A stretch of DNA of 64,000 nt from an uncultured Flavobacteriaceae bacterium (GTDB lineage Bacteria > Bacteroidota > Bacteroidia > Flavobacteriales > Flavobacteriaceae): assembly GCA_947500575.1 (NCBI GenBank), contig CANMSI010000004.1:1-64000 (forward strand), written 5' to 3'. Both the position numbers and the translations under genes were made by a program. The notes under the pieces were generated by a model that made no database searches, was not told the DNA's origin, and saw only the letters and a program-made list of their open reading frames with translations. Shown piece after piece: positions 1 through 10,104 of this stretch (position 1 is its first letter; each line of letters begins with the position of its first letter).

Positions 1-1267
1 CTGTGCTATTGTTTCTTGCTCTTAAGTATTGCGTAGATCCATTTATTTTCGTTATTGTACTACTAGAGTTGGCGGTATTGGTACCACTTGCAGATGTTTG
101 CCAATACCAAGTAATACCGCTTGGTGGATTGGCTCTAGAAATAACCGTTTCATCACAGTTATTCGCAGACACTGTGGGGGCAGTAGGAGTTGCCGGAGGT
201 GTCCTTATGCTATACGTTCTGCTTGCTGCAGTTCCCCAACATCCTGTACTGTTGTTTCTTCCTCTTAAATAATACACCGATCCGCTGGTGCGGGTAATAG
301 TACTACTAGAATTTGATGTACTGGTGCCTGCAGCAGTGCTTTGCCAATACCAAGTAATGCCACTGGGTGGGTTGGCTCTAGACAAGACTACACTTCCACA
401 ACTACTAGAAGATACCGTAGGAGTCGTAGGTGTGGCAGGGCCTGTATTAACCGTATAATTAATGGTGCGGGCTGGTCCCCAACAATTCGTTCCATTGGTT
501 CTTGCTCGTAAATAATACTGCGTACCACTCGTTAAAGTAACGGAAGTCGATGTATTTCCTGTACTGGTGCCTGTGGCGGTCGTTTGCCAATACCATGTAA
601 CATTACTCGTGGGATTAGGATTGCTTCTTGTTAATACCGTATTACCACAATTATTTGTAATGGTTGGTGATAAAGGAGCACTGGGTGCATAATCTATGGT
701 ATAACTGACACTACGCGCACTGCTCCATAAACCGGAAGAATTTCCTCTAGCTCTTAAATAATATATAGTACCGTTAGTCCTATTTATTGAACTAGCTGAA
801 GAAGACGTGCTCGTTCCTGTTGAACTACCTTGCCAATAATAGGTAACTCCACTTGGGGGAGTGGCTCTGGTTAATCTCGTATAGCCACAAAATTTAGTAA
901 CTGAGGGTGTTGGGGGTGTTGCCGGAGCAGTAGGTCCTGTAGGAGTTACTGTTACTGTCTTTCCAGTTACACCTCCAGGGCCTCCATCAACAGTAACCTG
1001 TATGGTAAAGTCACTTCCAGTAACTGCTTCTATATTCATTTGATTACCTCCATTACTAGACCGAAGGGCACCACCAGATGTTACGCTCCAATAAATATTA
1101 GATGAGGATGTTCCTGTCAAAGAAAATGTAGCTATATCTCCTTGGTTCATACTACTTGTACCTTGGATTCCAATGTTCTGCGCCATCACCATTCCTGTAG
1201 AAAGAAGCAGCAATACTGTTAACAAAAATGTATATCGTGTTTTTGTATAATTGTATGTTGATTTCAT
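1..1267 (-). CDS. Secreted Ig-like-repeat protein, 5' part only (cut by window edge)
   Basis: An uninterrupted minus-strand frame runs from an ATG at 1267 to the window edge (422 codons, no stop). The N-terminus is a signal peptide (Lys-rich start, leucine-rich core, cleavage near MVMAQ-N). After a first domain of about 100 residues come four tandem units of about 80 residues. Each carries a T-V-x-N-C-G start, a WYWQ motif, a Ser/Thr-rich stretch and a YYLRAR motif. This looks like an Ig-like or fibronectin-like fold and has no catalytic signature. It lies 25 bp downstream of the RHS-like gene and is probably co-transcribed with it. Large flavobacterial proteins of this build often continue into RHS/YD repeats; whether this one does is not visible here. 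Cell-surface location is inferred. Confidence 0.8.
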   Translation of the reverse strand, partial: MKSTYNYTKTRYTFLLTVLLLLSTGMVMAQNIGIQGTSSMNQGDIATFSLTGTSSSNIYWSVTSGGALRSSNGGNQMNIEAVTGSDFTIQVTVDGGPGGVTGKTVTVTPTGPTAPATPPTPSVTKFCGYTRLTRATPPSGVTYYWQGSSTGTSTSSSASSINRTNGTIYYLRARGNSSGLWSSARSVSYTIDYAPSAPLSPTITNNCGNTVLTRSNPNPTSNVTWYWQTTATGTSTGNTSTSVTLTSGTQYYLRARTNGTNCWGPARTINYTVNTGPATPTTPTVSSSSCGSVVLSRANPPSGITWYWQSTAAGTSTSNSSSTITRTSGSVYYLRGRNNSTGCWGTAASRTYSIRTPPATPTAPTVSANNCDETVISRANPPSGITWYWQTSASGTNTANSSSTITKINGSTQYLRARNNST

Positions 1268-1292
1268 CTGTATCTCGTGGTATGGTTAGTAT

Positions 1293-4200
1293 TTAATTTT
1301 GTCCTTGATAGTGATAATCATAATCCATCATTATATGATCAGATCCATCTTTTACCTTTTGCAATCTGCTCTGCGCATCATACTCAAATGTGGTTGTGTA
1401 ATTTCTAGGATCTGTAAACGAGGTCATTCCCACTAAAGGGATATAAGTATAGGTGGTTACCATAAATTCTGGATTGGAAGTACGCAATCCATTAATTAAG
1501 GATACATCTGATTCGTCTAAATTTTTCACCTGATTTGAAGAAGAAATACCAGGTAAAGCAGCAGCTAAATCATCATAAGTTGCGTTCTCAATCTTTGCTA
1601 TTGGATAGGAATTATTATAACCCCATATATATGATATTGGAGTACCATCTTCCTTTCGCATTTGCAAAGGTTTGCCTTTGTCGTATAATTCATAGATAAG
1701 TCGATCCTCCATGGCAGTAATTCCTTTTGCGGTTTGGGTTTTACTTGGTAAAATGACATTTTCAAAAGCATCAAAAAGTTCTCTTTGTACAGAAACGATG
1801 GATCCATCCCTTAAAACTGTTGTTTGAATAGGTGTTGTAGGTCTATACAATTGATTTGATTTTAGCAGTGCTATTTCATCATAATTCTCCAAGACACCGC
1901 CTTCTGATAAAGAGGTCGCAGAAGCAATATCATCTGGGAAATAAATTTTGGTTTCCATTGAAGTACCATCGCTTTCCGTAACTGTGGTCTTGGTACGTTG
2001 AAAATGAAAGTTACTTTCATAAGCAAAGTCTTGAACAATGGTAAGTGGATTATTTCCATCAAGATCATAGGAAGTTTCAGAAACCTTCGTTTGCTGTGTT
2101 AAATTGGAATAGTATGGGTAGTATTGAAATTGCAAAGTGTTACAAATAACAATGCTTGCACCAGCTTCTAATAATAAACTTATCGGCTTTTCTTTTACAG
2201 CTCCTTGTAAGTAATCTTGATGTGAGATAAGCGCATCTATATTAAAATAGCGTGCATCCAAACCATTTACCTGGTGTTCTTCATCTATGGCATTTACCAA
2301 AGTGTAGGCACTTCCATCTCGTTTATAATGCTCTGTTCTGTAAGTAAGTCCATTTTGAGGTGCTCGTAAGGGAGGGAACTTATAATAATCATCTCTGTAA
2401 TCAACATCCCAAGAGATATTGAAAAAATCCTCTTGGTTATGAAACTTATAAATGGTTTTTCCATTATCGCCATCCGGACTTTCATAGGTAACTTCAACTT
2501 GATCATATCCTACATAACTCCCTGCATCTTTAGAAAAACTATTATGAGAAGTGGCATTCCCAACAATTTTTGGTAAGCTAGTTTCTTCAAACCAAGCTGG
2601 CCCATAACTTAACTTGTAAACGGTTCTATGGTCTGCATAATAGTTTGGTAAGGTTTTAATTTTTCCATAAGATCTTTCTAATTCAATACCATCTAAAAGT
2701 TCTTTGTAATGGTAGTTAAAGTTTCTCTTTGTTTCTATACTTCCATCACTATCTCTATCTACAATTGATTTAGTCCTTAAACCACCACCCACTGCAAACA
2801 AAGAGGTGGAGCTTACCTGTTCATCTTGCCATTTTGCTGTTATAATAGCATTCCCATAAACTCTTTGATCCTTGCTGTCGAAAACAGCTTTTAAAATGTA
2901 ATGGTCATTTTCTAAGCGATCAAATGCATTTGGATTATCGCTTGTAAGAATAGCAGAATCTTCAAATCTTAGAATGTTGGTATAGTCATTACCATCATAA
3001 TTACTGCCGTCTGGATTATTGTCTAATCCATTCCACCAAGTTTCCCCATCCGACTGCGATATACTAAGTCTTCTAACCACAGTACCATCTCTTCTCTGTA
3101 ACTCTACATAAAAACCATTTAAAAAATCAGAGGCTGTAAGGTTAGGCTTATCTCTACTCGTATCGTATCCAAAAAGTTGTACCGACATGCTGATGTAGAG
3201 CGCAGCATTAATATTTGGACAAAATAGTATGGTTTCTAACTCATCTACTTCCTCTCCTGGCTGTGCTTCTGCGTAAATATTTCGAGGAACCGTAGCTAGA
3301 GGCAGTACCTCATCATTTTCTGGAGGCATATAGGTATTTAGCTCATAATCAAACTCTGTTGAACCACCAGTTGGATATGTTATTTTTCTTAGGCTGAAGT
3401 ATTTTGCGAATTGTTGATCTGGAAGTCTATTGGCATTTGTAAATTCCGGAAAATCCAAAGAACGTCCACGTTCATCTCTAAGCTCTGGAATAAATATATT
3501 TTCGTTAGGGGCATGATTATAGAAACCCCAATAATCCTGACTTAAAGTTGTTTTATTAGGTACTGTTGTACTGTTATAATAATCAAAACGATGTGTTTTC
3601 ACCCCATCTTCCGTGATGCCGTCAAACTTTAATCTCAGGTTTAAATGTGGAAAACCATCTGCCAATGCTCCTATTACCTGAGCATAATCGCGATTCTGTA
3701 AGGATACTTGATTGTAATCAAAAGTGGTATTGGCACCAAAGTAACTATGATCCAAAACAAAACTCTTAACAGCTGTGGTTGAAAGCTTATTTAAAACTTC
3801 TATGGACTTTAAATAATTAGAATTGTTATCCAAACGTGCATCAGCCCCAGAGTCCGAGGAATAATTAAAAACAACGGTTCCTAGATCAAATTCAATTGTC
3901 TTAATTTTAATATCATCAACAACTGTGGTGGGACCCGCATTGTTATAGTACCTTCTCATTGGACCGTCTCCAGGTCCGGTTGGATTTCCACCAGTGTTTG
4001 GTGGATCTAAATCCGTAGGAACCTCAAAGGATTGTGTAAACGATCTAAACGGTTGTGAGGTCCTTGTAGATTCAAAATCGTTGTTGTATAAAAAATTAAT
4101 CGTATTCCCACTAATATCTGTTACAGAAGTTAAAAACCAGCTTGAGATATAGTTATTGAGGTTACCATTTGGAAAGCTTGTATTTCCAAGTTTGGTGAAT

Positions 4201-4886
4201 TCGTAAATAGTACCATCACCCACTGTTATTCTGAAAAAAGGAGTGGCAAAACCAAGATTAAAATTATTGTTCGCACCATCGTACACTTCGATTTTTACAT
4301 CTTGTTTTTCTGTTTGAAATATCTCTAAGTTTTGTTGAATCATAAAAGACCCGGAATACCCATTGAAATTATAATGAAAAGTATCTGGGATGTAGTCAAA
4401 ATCTACAGGTTTATTGGTCAAGTGATCAAAGGTCTGATTTACTCCATTTACCATAAACTGACAATCTCCATTTGCATTAATAAATGGTGCCATATCTTTA
4501 TTAAAACCACTAAAATCTGGAGCTTGTGTATTTGCAGCGATGTATCCATAGCCGTCTAAAAAATCGTCCTCTCCATTTACAGATCTGGTAATGGCGCCGC
4601 CAGCATTCAAGGCCCAGCCTAGGCCAATGCTACTGGCTTCTTCCGAAACTTGAATCCCTCCTGTATTGTAACTTAAGGATATGGGTACAGATAAGGCACC
4701 TTCACTAACCGTATACAAGGGAATGGAGACATTCGGAAGTCCACTATATTGGTTTACCGGCGTAATTACAGATTTAAACAAAGCTGCAACTTCTGGGTTT
4801 GGAGGTACCACTTGTTTAAAATCTATTTGTCCAAACGACAATACTGTAAAAAGTAGAAAAACAGGAAGAATATTGTATTTTCTCAT
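1293..4886 (-). CDS. Secreted RHS/YD-repeat-like protein
   Basis: This 1197-residue protein has a signal peptide (hydrophobic core about residues 5-19, cleavage near SFG-Q). Its first 100 residues contain Y-S-G-L-P-N-V-S-I-P and S-L-S-Y-N-T-G-G-I followed by GLGWALNAGG, the pattern seen at the start of SpvB/RHS-like secreted proteins of Bacteroidota. The C-terminus has YD-repeat features: ISYIWGYNNSYPIAKIEN near residue 1090, and F-E-Y-D-A-Q-S-R-L-Q-K-V-K-D followed by DYDYHYQGQN at the very end. No toxin domain or PVxxxDPxG-type core motif closes the protein, so it may be a structural shell or adhesin partner of the next gene and not a classical toxin. The family assignment rests on composition and motifs only. 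Confidence 0.75.
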   Translation of the reverse strand: MRKYNILPVFLLFTVLSFGQIDFKQVVPPNPEVAALFKSVITPVNQYSGLPNVSIPLYTVSEGALSVPISLSYNTGGIQVSEEASSIGLGWALNAGGAITRSVNGEDDFLDGYGYIAANTQAPDFSGFNKDMAPFINANGDCQFMVNGVNQTFDHLTNKPVDFDYIPDTFHYNFNGYSGSFMIQQNLEIFQTEKQDVKIEVYDGANNNFNLGFATPFFRITVGDGTIYEFTKLGNTSFPNGNLNNYISSWFLTSVTDISGNTINFLYNNDFESTRTSQPFRSFTQSFEVPTDLDPPNTGGNPTGPGDGPMRRYYNNAGPTTVVDDIKIKTIEFDLGTVVFNYSSDSGADARLDNNSNYLKSIEVLNKLSTTAVKSFVLDHSYFGANTTFDYNQVSLQNRDYAQVIGALADGFPHLNLRLKFDGITEDGVKTHRFDYYNSTTVPNKTTLSQDYWGFYNHAPNENIFIPELRDERGRSLDFPEFTNANRLPDQQFAKYFSLRKITYPTGGSTEFDYELNTYMPPENDEVLPLATVPRNIYAEAQPGEEVDELETILFCPNINAALYISMSVQLFGYDTSRDKPNLTASDFLNGFYVELQRRDGTVVRRLSISQSDGETWWNGLDNNPDGSNYDGNDYTNILRFEDSAILTSDNPNAFDRLENDHYILKAVFDSKDQRVYGNAIITAKWQDEQVSSTSLFAVGGGLRTKSIVDRDSDGSIETKRNFNYHYKELLDGIELERSYGKIKTLPNYYADHRTVYKLSYGPAWFEETSLPKIVGNATSHNSFSKDAGSYVGYDQVEVTYESPDGDNGKTIYKFHNQEDFFNISWDVDYRDDYYKFPPLRAPQNGLTYRTEHYKRDGSAYTLVNAIDEEHQVNGLDARYFNIDALISHQDYLQGAVKEKPISLLLEAGASIVICNTLQFQYYPYYSNLTQQTKVSETSYDLDGNNPLTIVQDFAYESNFHFQRTKTTVTESDGTSMETKIYFPDDIASATSLSEGGVLENYDEIALLKSNQLYRPTTPIQTTVLRDGSIVSVQRELFDAFENVILPSKTQTAKGITAMEDRLIYELYDKGKPLQMRKEDGTPISYIWGYNNSYPIAKIENATYDDLAAALPGISSSNQVKNLDESDVSLINGLRTSNPEFMVTTYTYIPLVGMTSFTDPRNYTTTFEYDAQSRLQKVKDGSDHIMMDYDYHYQGQN

Positions 4887-5129
4887 AAGGCATTCTTGTT
4901 ATTGATGGTCAAACTTTGTTTGTCATTAAAAATTATGAGATAGCTTTGTCACGTATAGTGAGAGGTTCTACCCCATCCTTAATTTTCTCAAGCGGTTATA
5001 CTATTTCCAGGTCAATCAGCCTAATATCTTCTATTTCCATTGTTTTTGAAACTATAGTAATTTAAGTGCTGTATCATACATAATACGATATGGATATATT
5101 TATGAATCTAGGAAAGCATAAGAACTATT

Positions 5130-6272
5130 TCAGCCCTTGCTCTTCAAATTATCTACCTGCTTCCGCAGCTCTTCTATCTGCTGATTCTGTTGAAGTAAAT
5201 AGAGGGTTAACTCCTCAATTTTTTCTAATAACTTCATTTCCATAGTACCTAATTCTACCCCTTTGGTTTCCATCTCCTTAGCGGAAGGAACATTCGGCAA
5301 ATGACCATAGGTATCTATATGCGCTTGTATTTCTGAGAGACTTAGAAGTTTGTACTCTTTTTTAAACACGTAATCTGGTGCGGGTACGGAAAGATCTACA
5401 CGCACTTCTTCTGTATGTATTTTTCCCTTCACTGTAAGCGCCTCGTCTGGACTTGTAGTACCAATACCCACATTTCCCGCCGTGTACGAAATTACATTTC
5501 CAGAAGTGTTCCATACCGTATCTCCTCCTGGGCCCGGTCCAGGAGCAGTAGTTGAACCATAAAGTAACTCTGCAGTTGGAGTTATTTGCCCCGTTACATC
5601 CTCTACTCTTGGATCATAACTATACATTACATCCCCTGCCGAACAACTCCACATAAAGTTTCTTACGCGCACATTTACTTGACTCTGATTGCTAGGAAAT
5701 CTAAAATCGGTTGTAGAAAAGGCTGGTGTTGGTAATGCCGTAGGATTATTTGGATCCATATCAGCGGCATTATATACGCCAGAATCTGATCCGCCTGTAA
5801 AACCACTTGGGCCAATATATGCCACTACTAAATACCATGTATCATTGGGTAGGTTGGCACTAAAGAAATATGGCCATGTTGATGTAGAACCATTTACTCT
5901 TTCGGAGCTTGTAATTAAGGGGCCTCCTACTTCATAAGGTGTATAACCTGCATAATTGGTACAACCATTAGGACCTGTAGAACGCATCCAAAACGTAAAA
6001 CGATAGGTTTTTGAAGTGTCTAGAGTAACTCCGGAGTGTGAAAATCCTCCATTCATCCCTGCTGCTCCATCGGCCGCAGATTGCCATACCGTCATGGGAT
6101 TCCCATAAGGATCCGTTAAGGTAACACGACTGTTTTGAGCAGCTGTTCCCTGCAAAGAATAGTCTGAAGTAGCACCAGAGGTGCCTGCTATCCAACTATC
6201 CATATTCAATAAATTTTGTGAGGTGGCCGTTGCGCATAAGAGCAACAGCAAAAGGGTGATGCTTGCTTTCAT
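5130..6272 (-). CDS. Secreted protein with tail-fibre-like C-terminus
   Basis: The product has 380 residues and a signal peptide (cleavage near ATATS-Q). Residues 20-220 look like a jelly-roll or carbohydrate-binding-type domain, rich in Trp, Tyr and Gly, with F-T-F-W-M-R and F-S-A-N-L-P-N-D-T-W-Y. A Pro/Gly linker (PGPGPGG, about residue 243) leads to NVGIGTTSPDEALTVKGKI and a GHLPNVPSA segment. This tail-fibre-like C-terminal cassette is common on large secreted flavobacterial proteins. The last 45 residues form a Glu/Leu/Gln-rich coiled coil that could trimerise. An ECF-type promoter motif lies 105 bp upstream of the start and matches the one before the sigma gene at 10105. No enzymatic motif was recognised. 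Confidence 0.75.
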   Translation of the reverse strand: MKASITLLLLLLCATATSQNLLNMDSWIAGTSGATSDYSLQGTAAQNSRVTLTDPYGNPMTVWQSAADGAAGMNGGFSHSGVTLDTSKTYRFTFWMRSTGPNGCTNYAGYTPYEVGGPLITSSERVNGSTSTWPYFFSANLPNDTWYLVVAYIGPSGFTGGSDSGVYNAADMDPNNPTALPTPAFSTTDFRFPSNQSQVNVRVRNFMWSCSAGDVMYSYDPRVEDVTGQITPTAELLYGSTTAPGPGPGGDTVWNTSGNVISYTAGNVGIGTTSPDEALTVKGKIHTEEVRVDLSVPAPDYVFKKEYKLLSLSEIQAHIDTYGHLPNVPSAKEMETKGVELGTMEMKLLEKIEELTLYLLQQNQQIEELRKQVDNLKSKG

Positions 6273-6376
6273 TTTAAATAGTATTGGTTAAAACTGAAAT
6301 GCTATCCTCCGTTAGTCATTAAAGGATACCACTACGTCCATGAAACGATGTTCTTATTCCATGTTTGTACTATTTT

Positions 6377-6402
6377 ATGTCTGAGATGTAGGAAATGTTA
6401 CC
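6377..6402 (-). promoter_or_regulatory. Candidate ECF-sigma promoter for the 5130-6272 gene
   Basis: On the minus strand the sequence reads GGTAACATTT, 10 bases, then AGACAT. The same two blocks with the same 10-base gap occur just before the ECF sigma gene (10073-10098, plus strand). The spacing from the AGACAT block to the start codon at 6272 leaves a normal leader of about 100 nt. The shared motif is seen directly; its use by this sigma factor is inferred. Confidence 0.5.
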
Positions 6403-6481
6403 CCGAAAAAGGGATTATTTTTAATAATTTTTCAAAATAAATGTAACGTATTGATTATAAGTAAATTATGCGAATAAAAAA

Positions 6482-9400
6482 TTATAACCAAAATCGTTTT
6501 CTTAAAAAGAGGAAGCCCCCCAAGATAGCTAGTCCTCCCAATAGGTAGTACAACCATTTGAAAGATGTCTCTAAAAACAAGGGGTTTACGTCCCCAACTA
6601 AATAGAAACTTCCCCAATAAAAAGGATTCGCCCGCATGGCGTCAGCTTCCTTAATGTATGCTAATTTAGCTTGCTGCAGCGCCCTCGATTTACGCATGCC
6701 ATTTTTTAAGTTCTTGTAGAATTCTCTCATAATGATGGGAGCAACTTTATCCGAAATTTCCCATTGTGTCATTAAAAGACTATTGGTACCAGCATATTGA
6801 AAAGCATTCCCAATACTCATAATCCCTTCTCCACTTGTGATCTTTCCTGAACCACTATTGCAGGCACTTAAAACAACCAATTGCGCTGGAACTTCCATGG
6901 TAAACAATTCATGGCTATATAAAATATTATCCTCCATACTATCCCGTTCCTTAGAAAAAAGAAGTTTGGAATTTTCTGGATGCTTATTATCCACTTCTCC
7001 ATGAAGCGCTAAATGCACAATAGCGTATTGAGAGGCTTTATCTTTAAAGAGACGCTCTGTAGCAACATTACCATAATAATAATCACCATCCATGATATTT
7101 GAAATAGCATTAATTTCATCACTAGTACCCGGAAGTGACACTTTAGAATTTCGTAAAGTTTCCATGGAAACGGGGATGTTTTTTGAATCACTTTCTATAT
7201 CACCAAAAGAAAATGCCAAACACGCTTTATCCGTAGTAGGATCTATCTTGTCATATTGAAACAGGGTATTCGCAGAATTAGCATAGGAAATAACATATTT
7301 CCTTAAAACATAAGGCATTAACTTTGGGTTATTACCATTATGTTTCTCGGTTAGAAGCAAGTCAAAATTTAATTGCCACAAATCCCCATGAGGTACTAAA
7401 ATTAATTCGTCCGCTACAAAGTATTTTGAAAGAGGTTCTAAAAGTTGTTGGTATAAAGTATGGGCATGCGTACGGTATTTAATGATGTCTTTTTCCAATA
7501 CTCCCTCTTTGAAAGATTGCATTGTCTGGTCTAAATCTTTTGTTCTGAGAGATTCAACAACATACTTTTTAGCAGTAATTACAAACACATAGGTAGTAGT
7601 ACTATCGCGACGAAAATATTCCACTAAGGTTGTTTTATCATCTAGTTTTTGCTGAATTTCTTGCATTGAAATAAGGTCTTTCTCATGGCTAATAGCAAAA
7701 TAGGAAGGATAGTTATTTTTAATATGTAGTTGCAAAGAGTCTATTTGTTGATTGATTTTAAATAACTCATTCTTATTCCTAGTAATGAGTACCGAATCTC
7801 TCTTATTTGCATCTGTTTTGTTTTCCTCATTTTTTATTTCTGATAAGTAGGTAGATCGTTGTTTTTTTAAATTTTGATCTTTCTTTACAACTGCTCTAAA
7901 CCTACCTTTTATAATCTTCTGATTACTCTTTGCTAACAATTGTTCTAGGGCAGCAGCTCGATTTTTTTCTGAAAAGTAAAAAGCTCGTTCTATATCCTCA
8001 CTATTTCCTCTCTCTTTATACAAGAGGTAATTGGTTTCCATAGCACCTGTTGGTCCATTTTGATTTTCGTCTGCAATTTCAATTTTATCTTCATAGTCAG
8101 ATACTGCTCTTCGCATCTTTTCCAAAATATTATCCGCTTGCTCGTAAGCGTTTTTAGACCTTATCAAATCTTCGATCTCGTTTTTTTCCAAGTAGCGCGA
8201 TAATGTACTTTGACCTTTTCCTTCTAATGCCCCAAGAATTTTGTACAACACAATGAATTCTTCATTTGCCATCTTTGCCTTTATAGTAGCGTCAATCTCA
8301 GATTGATACATTTTAATGACAATATCATAGTTCTTAATGGCATTTTTATAATCTTTCAAACCCTGATAAAAATCGCCTAATCCCACATAGTTCTGAGCCA
8401 CTTCTCTATGCTTTACGCCATATTTTTTAATATTGATCTTGAGTGCCTTTTCATATAACCCAATTGCTTCATCATTTTGTTTGAGAGCTGCATAGGTATC
8501 TGCTGCATTTAAGTATACATGGGCTACAATGACATGATCTGGACCCAAAGCTTTTTTCCCCAGAGCAATGGCTTTTTCATAATTACGTAAAGATTTATAG
8601 TAATTTCCCAATCTATTATGAGCTCTTCCAATGTTTTCATATGTGGTAACCACCCAGCGATGCTCTAGACCAAAATTTAAAATAAATTTTATATTGGCTT
8701 TCTCAAAGTAGGTTAATGCAGAAGCAAAGTCGTCCATTCTGCCATAAGTGATTCCCATAATCGCATAGGCCAGACCAACCTGCCAACTTTGAGTACCATG
8801 CTTGGAGGTACTAATAGATAAATTCTTTTCATTGTATTCCAATGCACTTTTAAATTGGCCACTCTTGGAATAAATCCTAGCCATCACAGAATAATTAGAA
8901 GATAAGCCAGAGGCATTCTCCCCTATTTGTTCCATATACAACTCGGATGAACGCTTTAAATATTTTTTCGCCTTCTCGTAATTATACTGAAAGTAATAGC
9001 TTTCCCCGAGGCGTCCGGTAACATACGCCATGGTAATTTTATCTATGAACTTTGCCGCTTCCAGTTCTTTCATAGCTAAGAGATAAAAAGAAATCCCGAT
9101 TTCTTCTTCGCGTTGTTCCTGAAAATGGAATCCCTTTATTCTATAATAATCTACTACAATCTCAGAAGGTAAATCAGCCTTGGTATTTAAAATATTTTCC
9201 AAGCTATCTAGATACTTATAGGCAATATCAGTCTCATTTTTGGCCTGATAAACCATCGAAAGTTTGGAATAAATTCTAGCCAAAGAAATACGATTTTCTT
9301 TATCGCTGTCACCTACTGCATTTCTAAATTTTAAAAAATACTCTAAGGAAAAGTCATTGCTACCCGTTTGTAAATAGTAATCCCCAAAATTCAAGTAAAA

Positions 9401-9754
9401 GAATTGTAATTGATTGTTATTGGTATGTTCTTCTTGAAAGCGTATAGCATTGTCTAGTGCAACTTTAGCTTCATCATAAAGTTCTAGTCTTAAATTACAA
9501 TATGCTAGTTGATTGTAATACCACCTTAGATTTTCTAAGTCCTTCAAAGCTAAAAAGCCTTGCTCATTTCTTAGCAATGTATTCCTCGCCTCTTGATATT
9601 CATGCTGTTGATTATACCGTTCAATATTCTCGCTTTTTTCTTGAAAAGAAAATGATTCTTGAGCATATATAGCCTGAGAAATTCCTATAAGGAAATACAA
9701 TAAGAAGCTAGTAAAAACAGCGTATTTTTTACCAGTAATTTCTTTAAAAAACAT
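6482..9754 (-). CDS. TPR-CHAT protein (caspase-like protease domain), membrane-anchored
   Basis: This 1090-residue protein has an N-terminal signal or anchor (about residues 12-30). A long array of tetratricopeptide repeats covers about residues 75-480, with repeated units such as A-L-x-Y-F-E-K-A and A-I-x-L-Y-E-K-A-L-K-I. A charged coiled-coil region follows (about 580-700). The C-terminal CHAT domain has the catalytic pair His918 (V-H-L-A-L-H-G) and Cys965 (V-L-S-A-C-N-S-G), both intact. A transmembrane segment (LYYLLGGLAILGGFLFL) closes the protein with a short Lys/Arg tail. It is divergent from the ECF sigma/TPR operon at 10105. CHAT proteins are clan CD cysteine peptidases; the substrate is unknown. 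A role in signalling to, or processing for, the neighbouring secretion genes is inferred from position only. Confidence 0.85.
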   Translation of the reverse strand: MFFKEITGKKYAVFTSFLLYFLIGISQAIYAQESFSFQEKSENIERYNQQHEYQEARNTLLRNEQGFLALKDLENLRWYYNQLAYCNLRLELYDEAKVALDNAIRFQEEHTNNNQLQFFYLNFGDYYLQTGSNDFSLEYFLKFRNAVGDSDKENRISLARIYSKLSMVYQAKNETDIAYKYLDSLENILNTKADLPSEIVVDYYRIKGFHFQEQREEEIGISFYLLAMKELEAAKFIDKITMAYVTGRLGESYYFQYNYEKAKKYLKRSSELYMEQIGENASGLSSNYSVMARIYSKSGQFKSALEYNEKNLSISTSKHGTQSWQVGLAYAIMGITYGRMDDFASALTYFEKANIKFILNFGLEHRWVVTTYENIGRAHNRLGNYYKSLRNYEKAIALGKKALGPDHVIVAHVYLNAADTYAALKQNDEAIGLYEKALKINIKKYGVKHREVAQNYVGLGDFYQGLKDYKNAIKNYDIVIKMYQSEIDATIKAKMANEEFIVLYKILGALEGKGQSTLSRYLEKNEIEDLIRSKNAYEQADNILEKMRRAVSDYEDKIEIADENQNGPTGAMETNYLLYKERGNSEDIERAFYFSEKNRAAALEQLLAKSNQKIIKGRFRAVVKKDQNLKKQRSTYLSEIKNEENKTDANKRDSVLITRNKNELFKINQQIDSLQLHIKNNYPSYFAISHEKDLISMQEIQQKLDDKTTLVEYFRRDSTTTYVFVITAKKYVVESLRTKDLDQTMQSFKEGVLEKDIIKYRTHAHTLYQQLLEPLSKYFVADELILVPHGDLWQLNFDLLLTEKHNGNNPKLMPYVLRKYVISYANSANTLFQYDKIDPTTDKACLAFSFGDIESDSKNIPVSMETLRNSKVSLPGTSDEINAISNIMDGDYYYGNVATERLFKDKASQYAIVHLALHGEVDNKHPENSKLLFSKERDSMEDNILYSHELFTMEVPAQLVVLSACNSGSGKITSGEGIMSIGNAFQYAGTNSLLMTQWEISDKVAPIIMREFYKNLKNGMRKSRALQQAKLAYIKEADAMRANPFYWGSFYLVGDVNPLFLETSFKWLYYLLGGLAILGGFLFLRKRFWL

Positions 9755-10104
9755 TCAGAAAAATTAAGCGGTTAGTGCCCAAGATACATGTAACTAATGC
9801 AATTATCAACTAAATTTTGGTGCTTGTTTTCGATATCTCTGAATAAAAATAGAAAATTTTACTCACCCAAAACATGTATCAAATAACACCTAATTACGGA
9901 TTTACAACTAAAACAAATGACCTCAAAATAATGATTATCAATAAATTAAAAATAAAATGGGTGTCTATAATTCTTAAATTCATTTTATATAAAATTAAAC
10001 CACTTGTAAGCCCAGTACAAGCCATTTAAAAACCTTATTTTTAATGACAATATAATTTTTTTGCCAAAGAAGGGTAACATTTTGAGGTTCCCAGACATTA
10101 ATGT
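9755..10104. other. Divergent intergenic region between CHAT gene and ECF sigma gene
   Basis: This is 350 bp of AT-rich sequence without a credible gene. It must contain the promoter of the minus-strand CHAT gene; no copy of the GGTAACATTT-N10-AGACAT motif faces that way, so the CHAT gene is probably not under the same promoter class. The only recognisable element is the sigma-gene promoter motif at the right end (listed separately). Confidence 0.6.
10073..10098 (+). promoter_or_regulatory. Candidate autoregulatory ECF-sigma promoter
   Basis: GGTAACATTT (10073-10082), a 10-base gap, then AGACAT (10093-10098). The block and spacing are identical to those upstream of the 5130-6272 gene. The AGACAT block ends only 6 bases before the sigma ATG at 10105, so if it is a -10 element the transcript would start at or next to the start codon (leaderless). 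Autoregulation is usual for ECF factors; here it is an inference. Confidence 0.5.

Noticed and set aside
3-272. Plus-strand frames at the window start
   Set aside because: They lie opposite a minus-strand frame with signal peptide and four clear repeats; their sequence is a shadow of the repeats.
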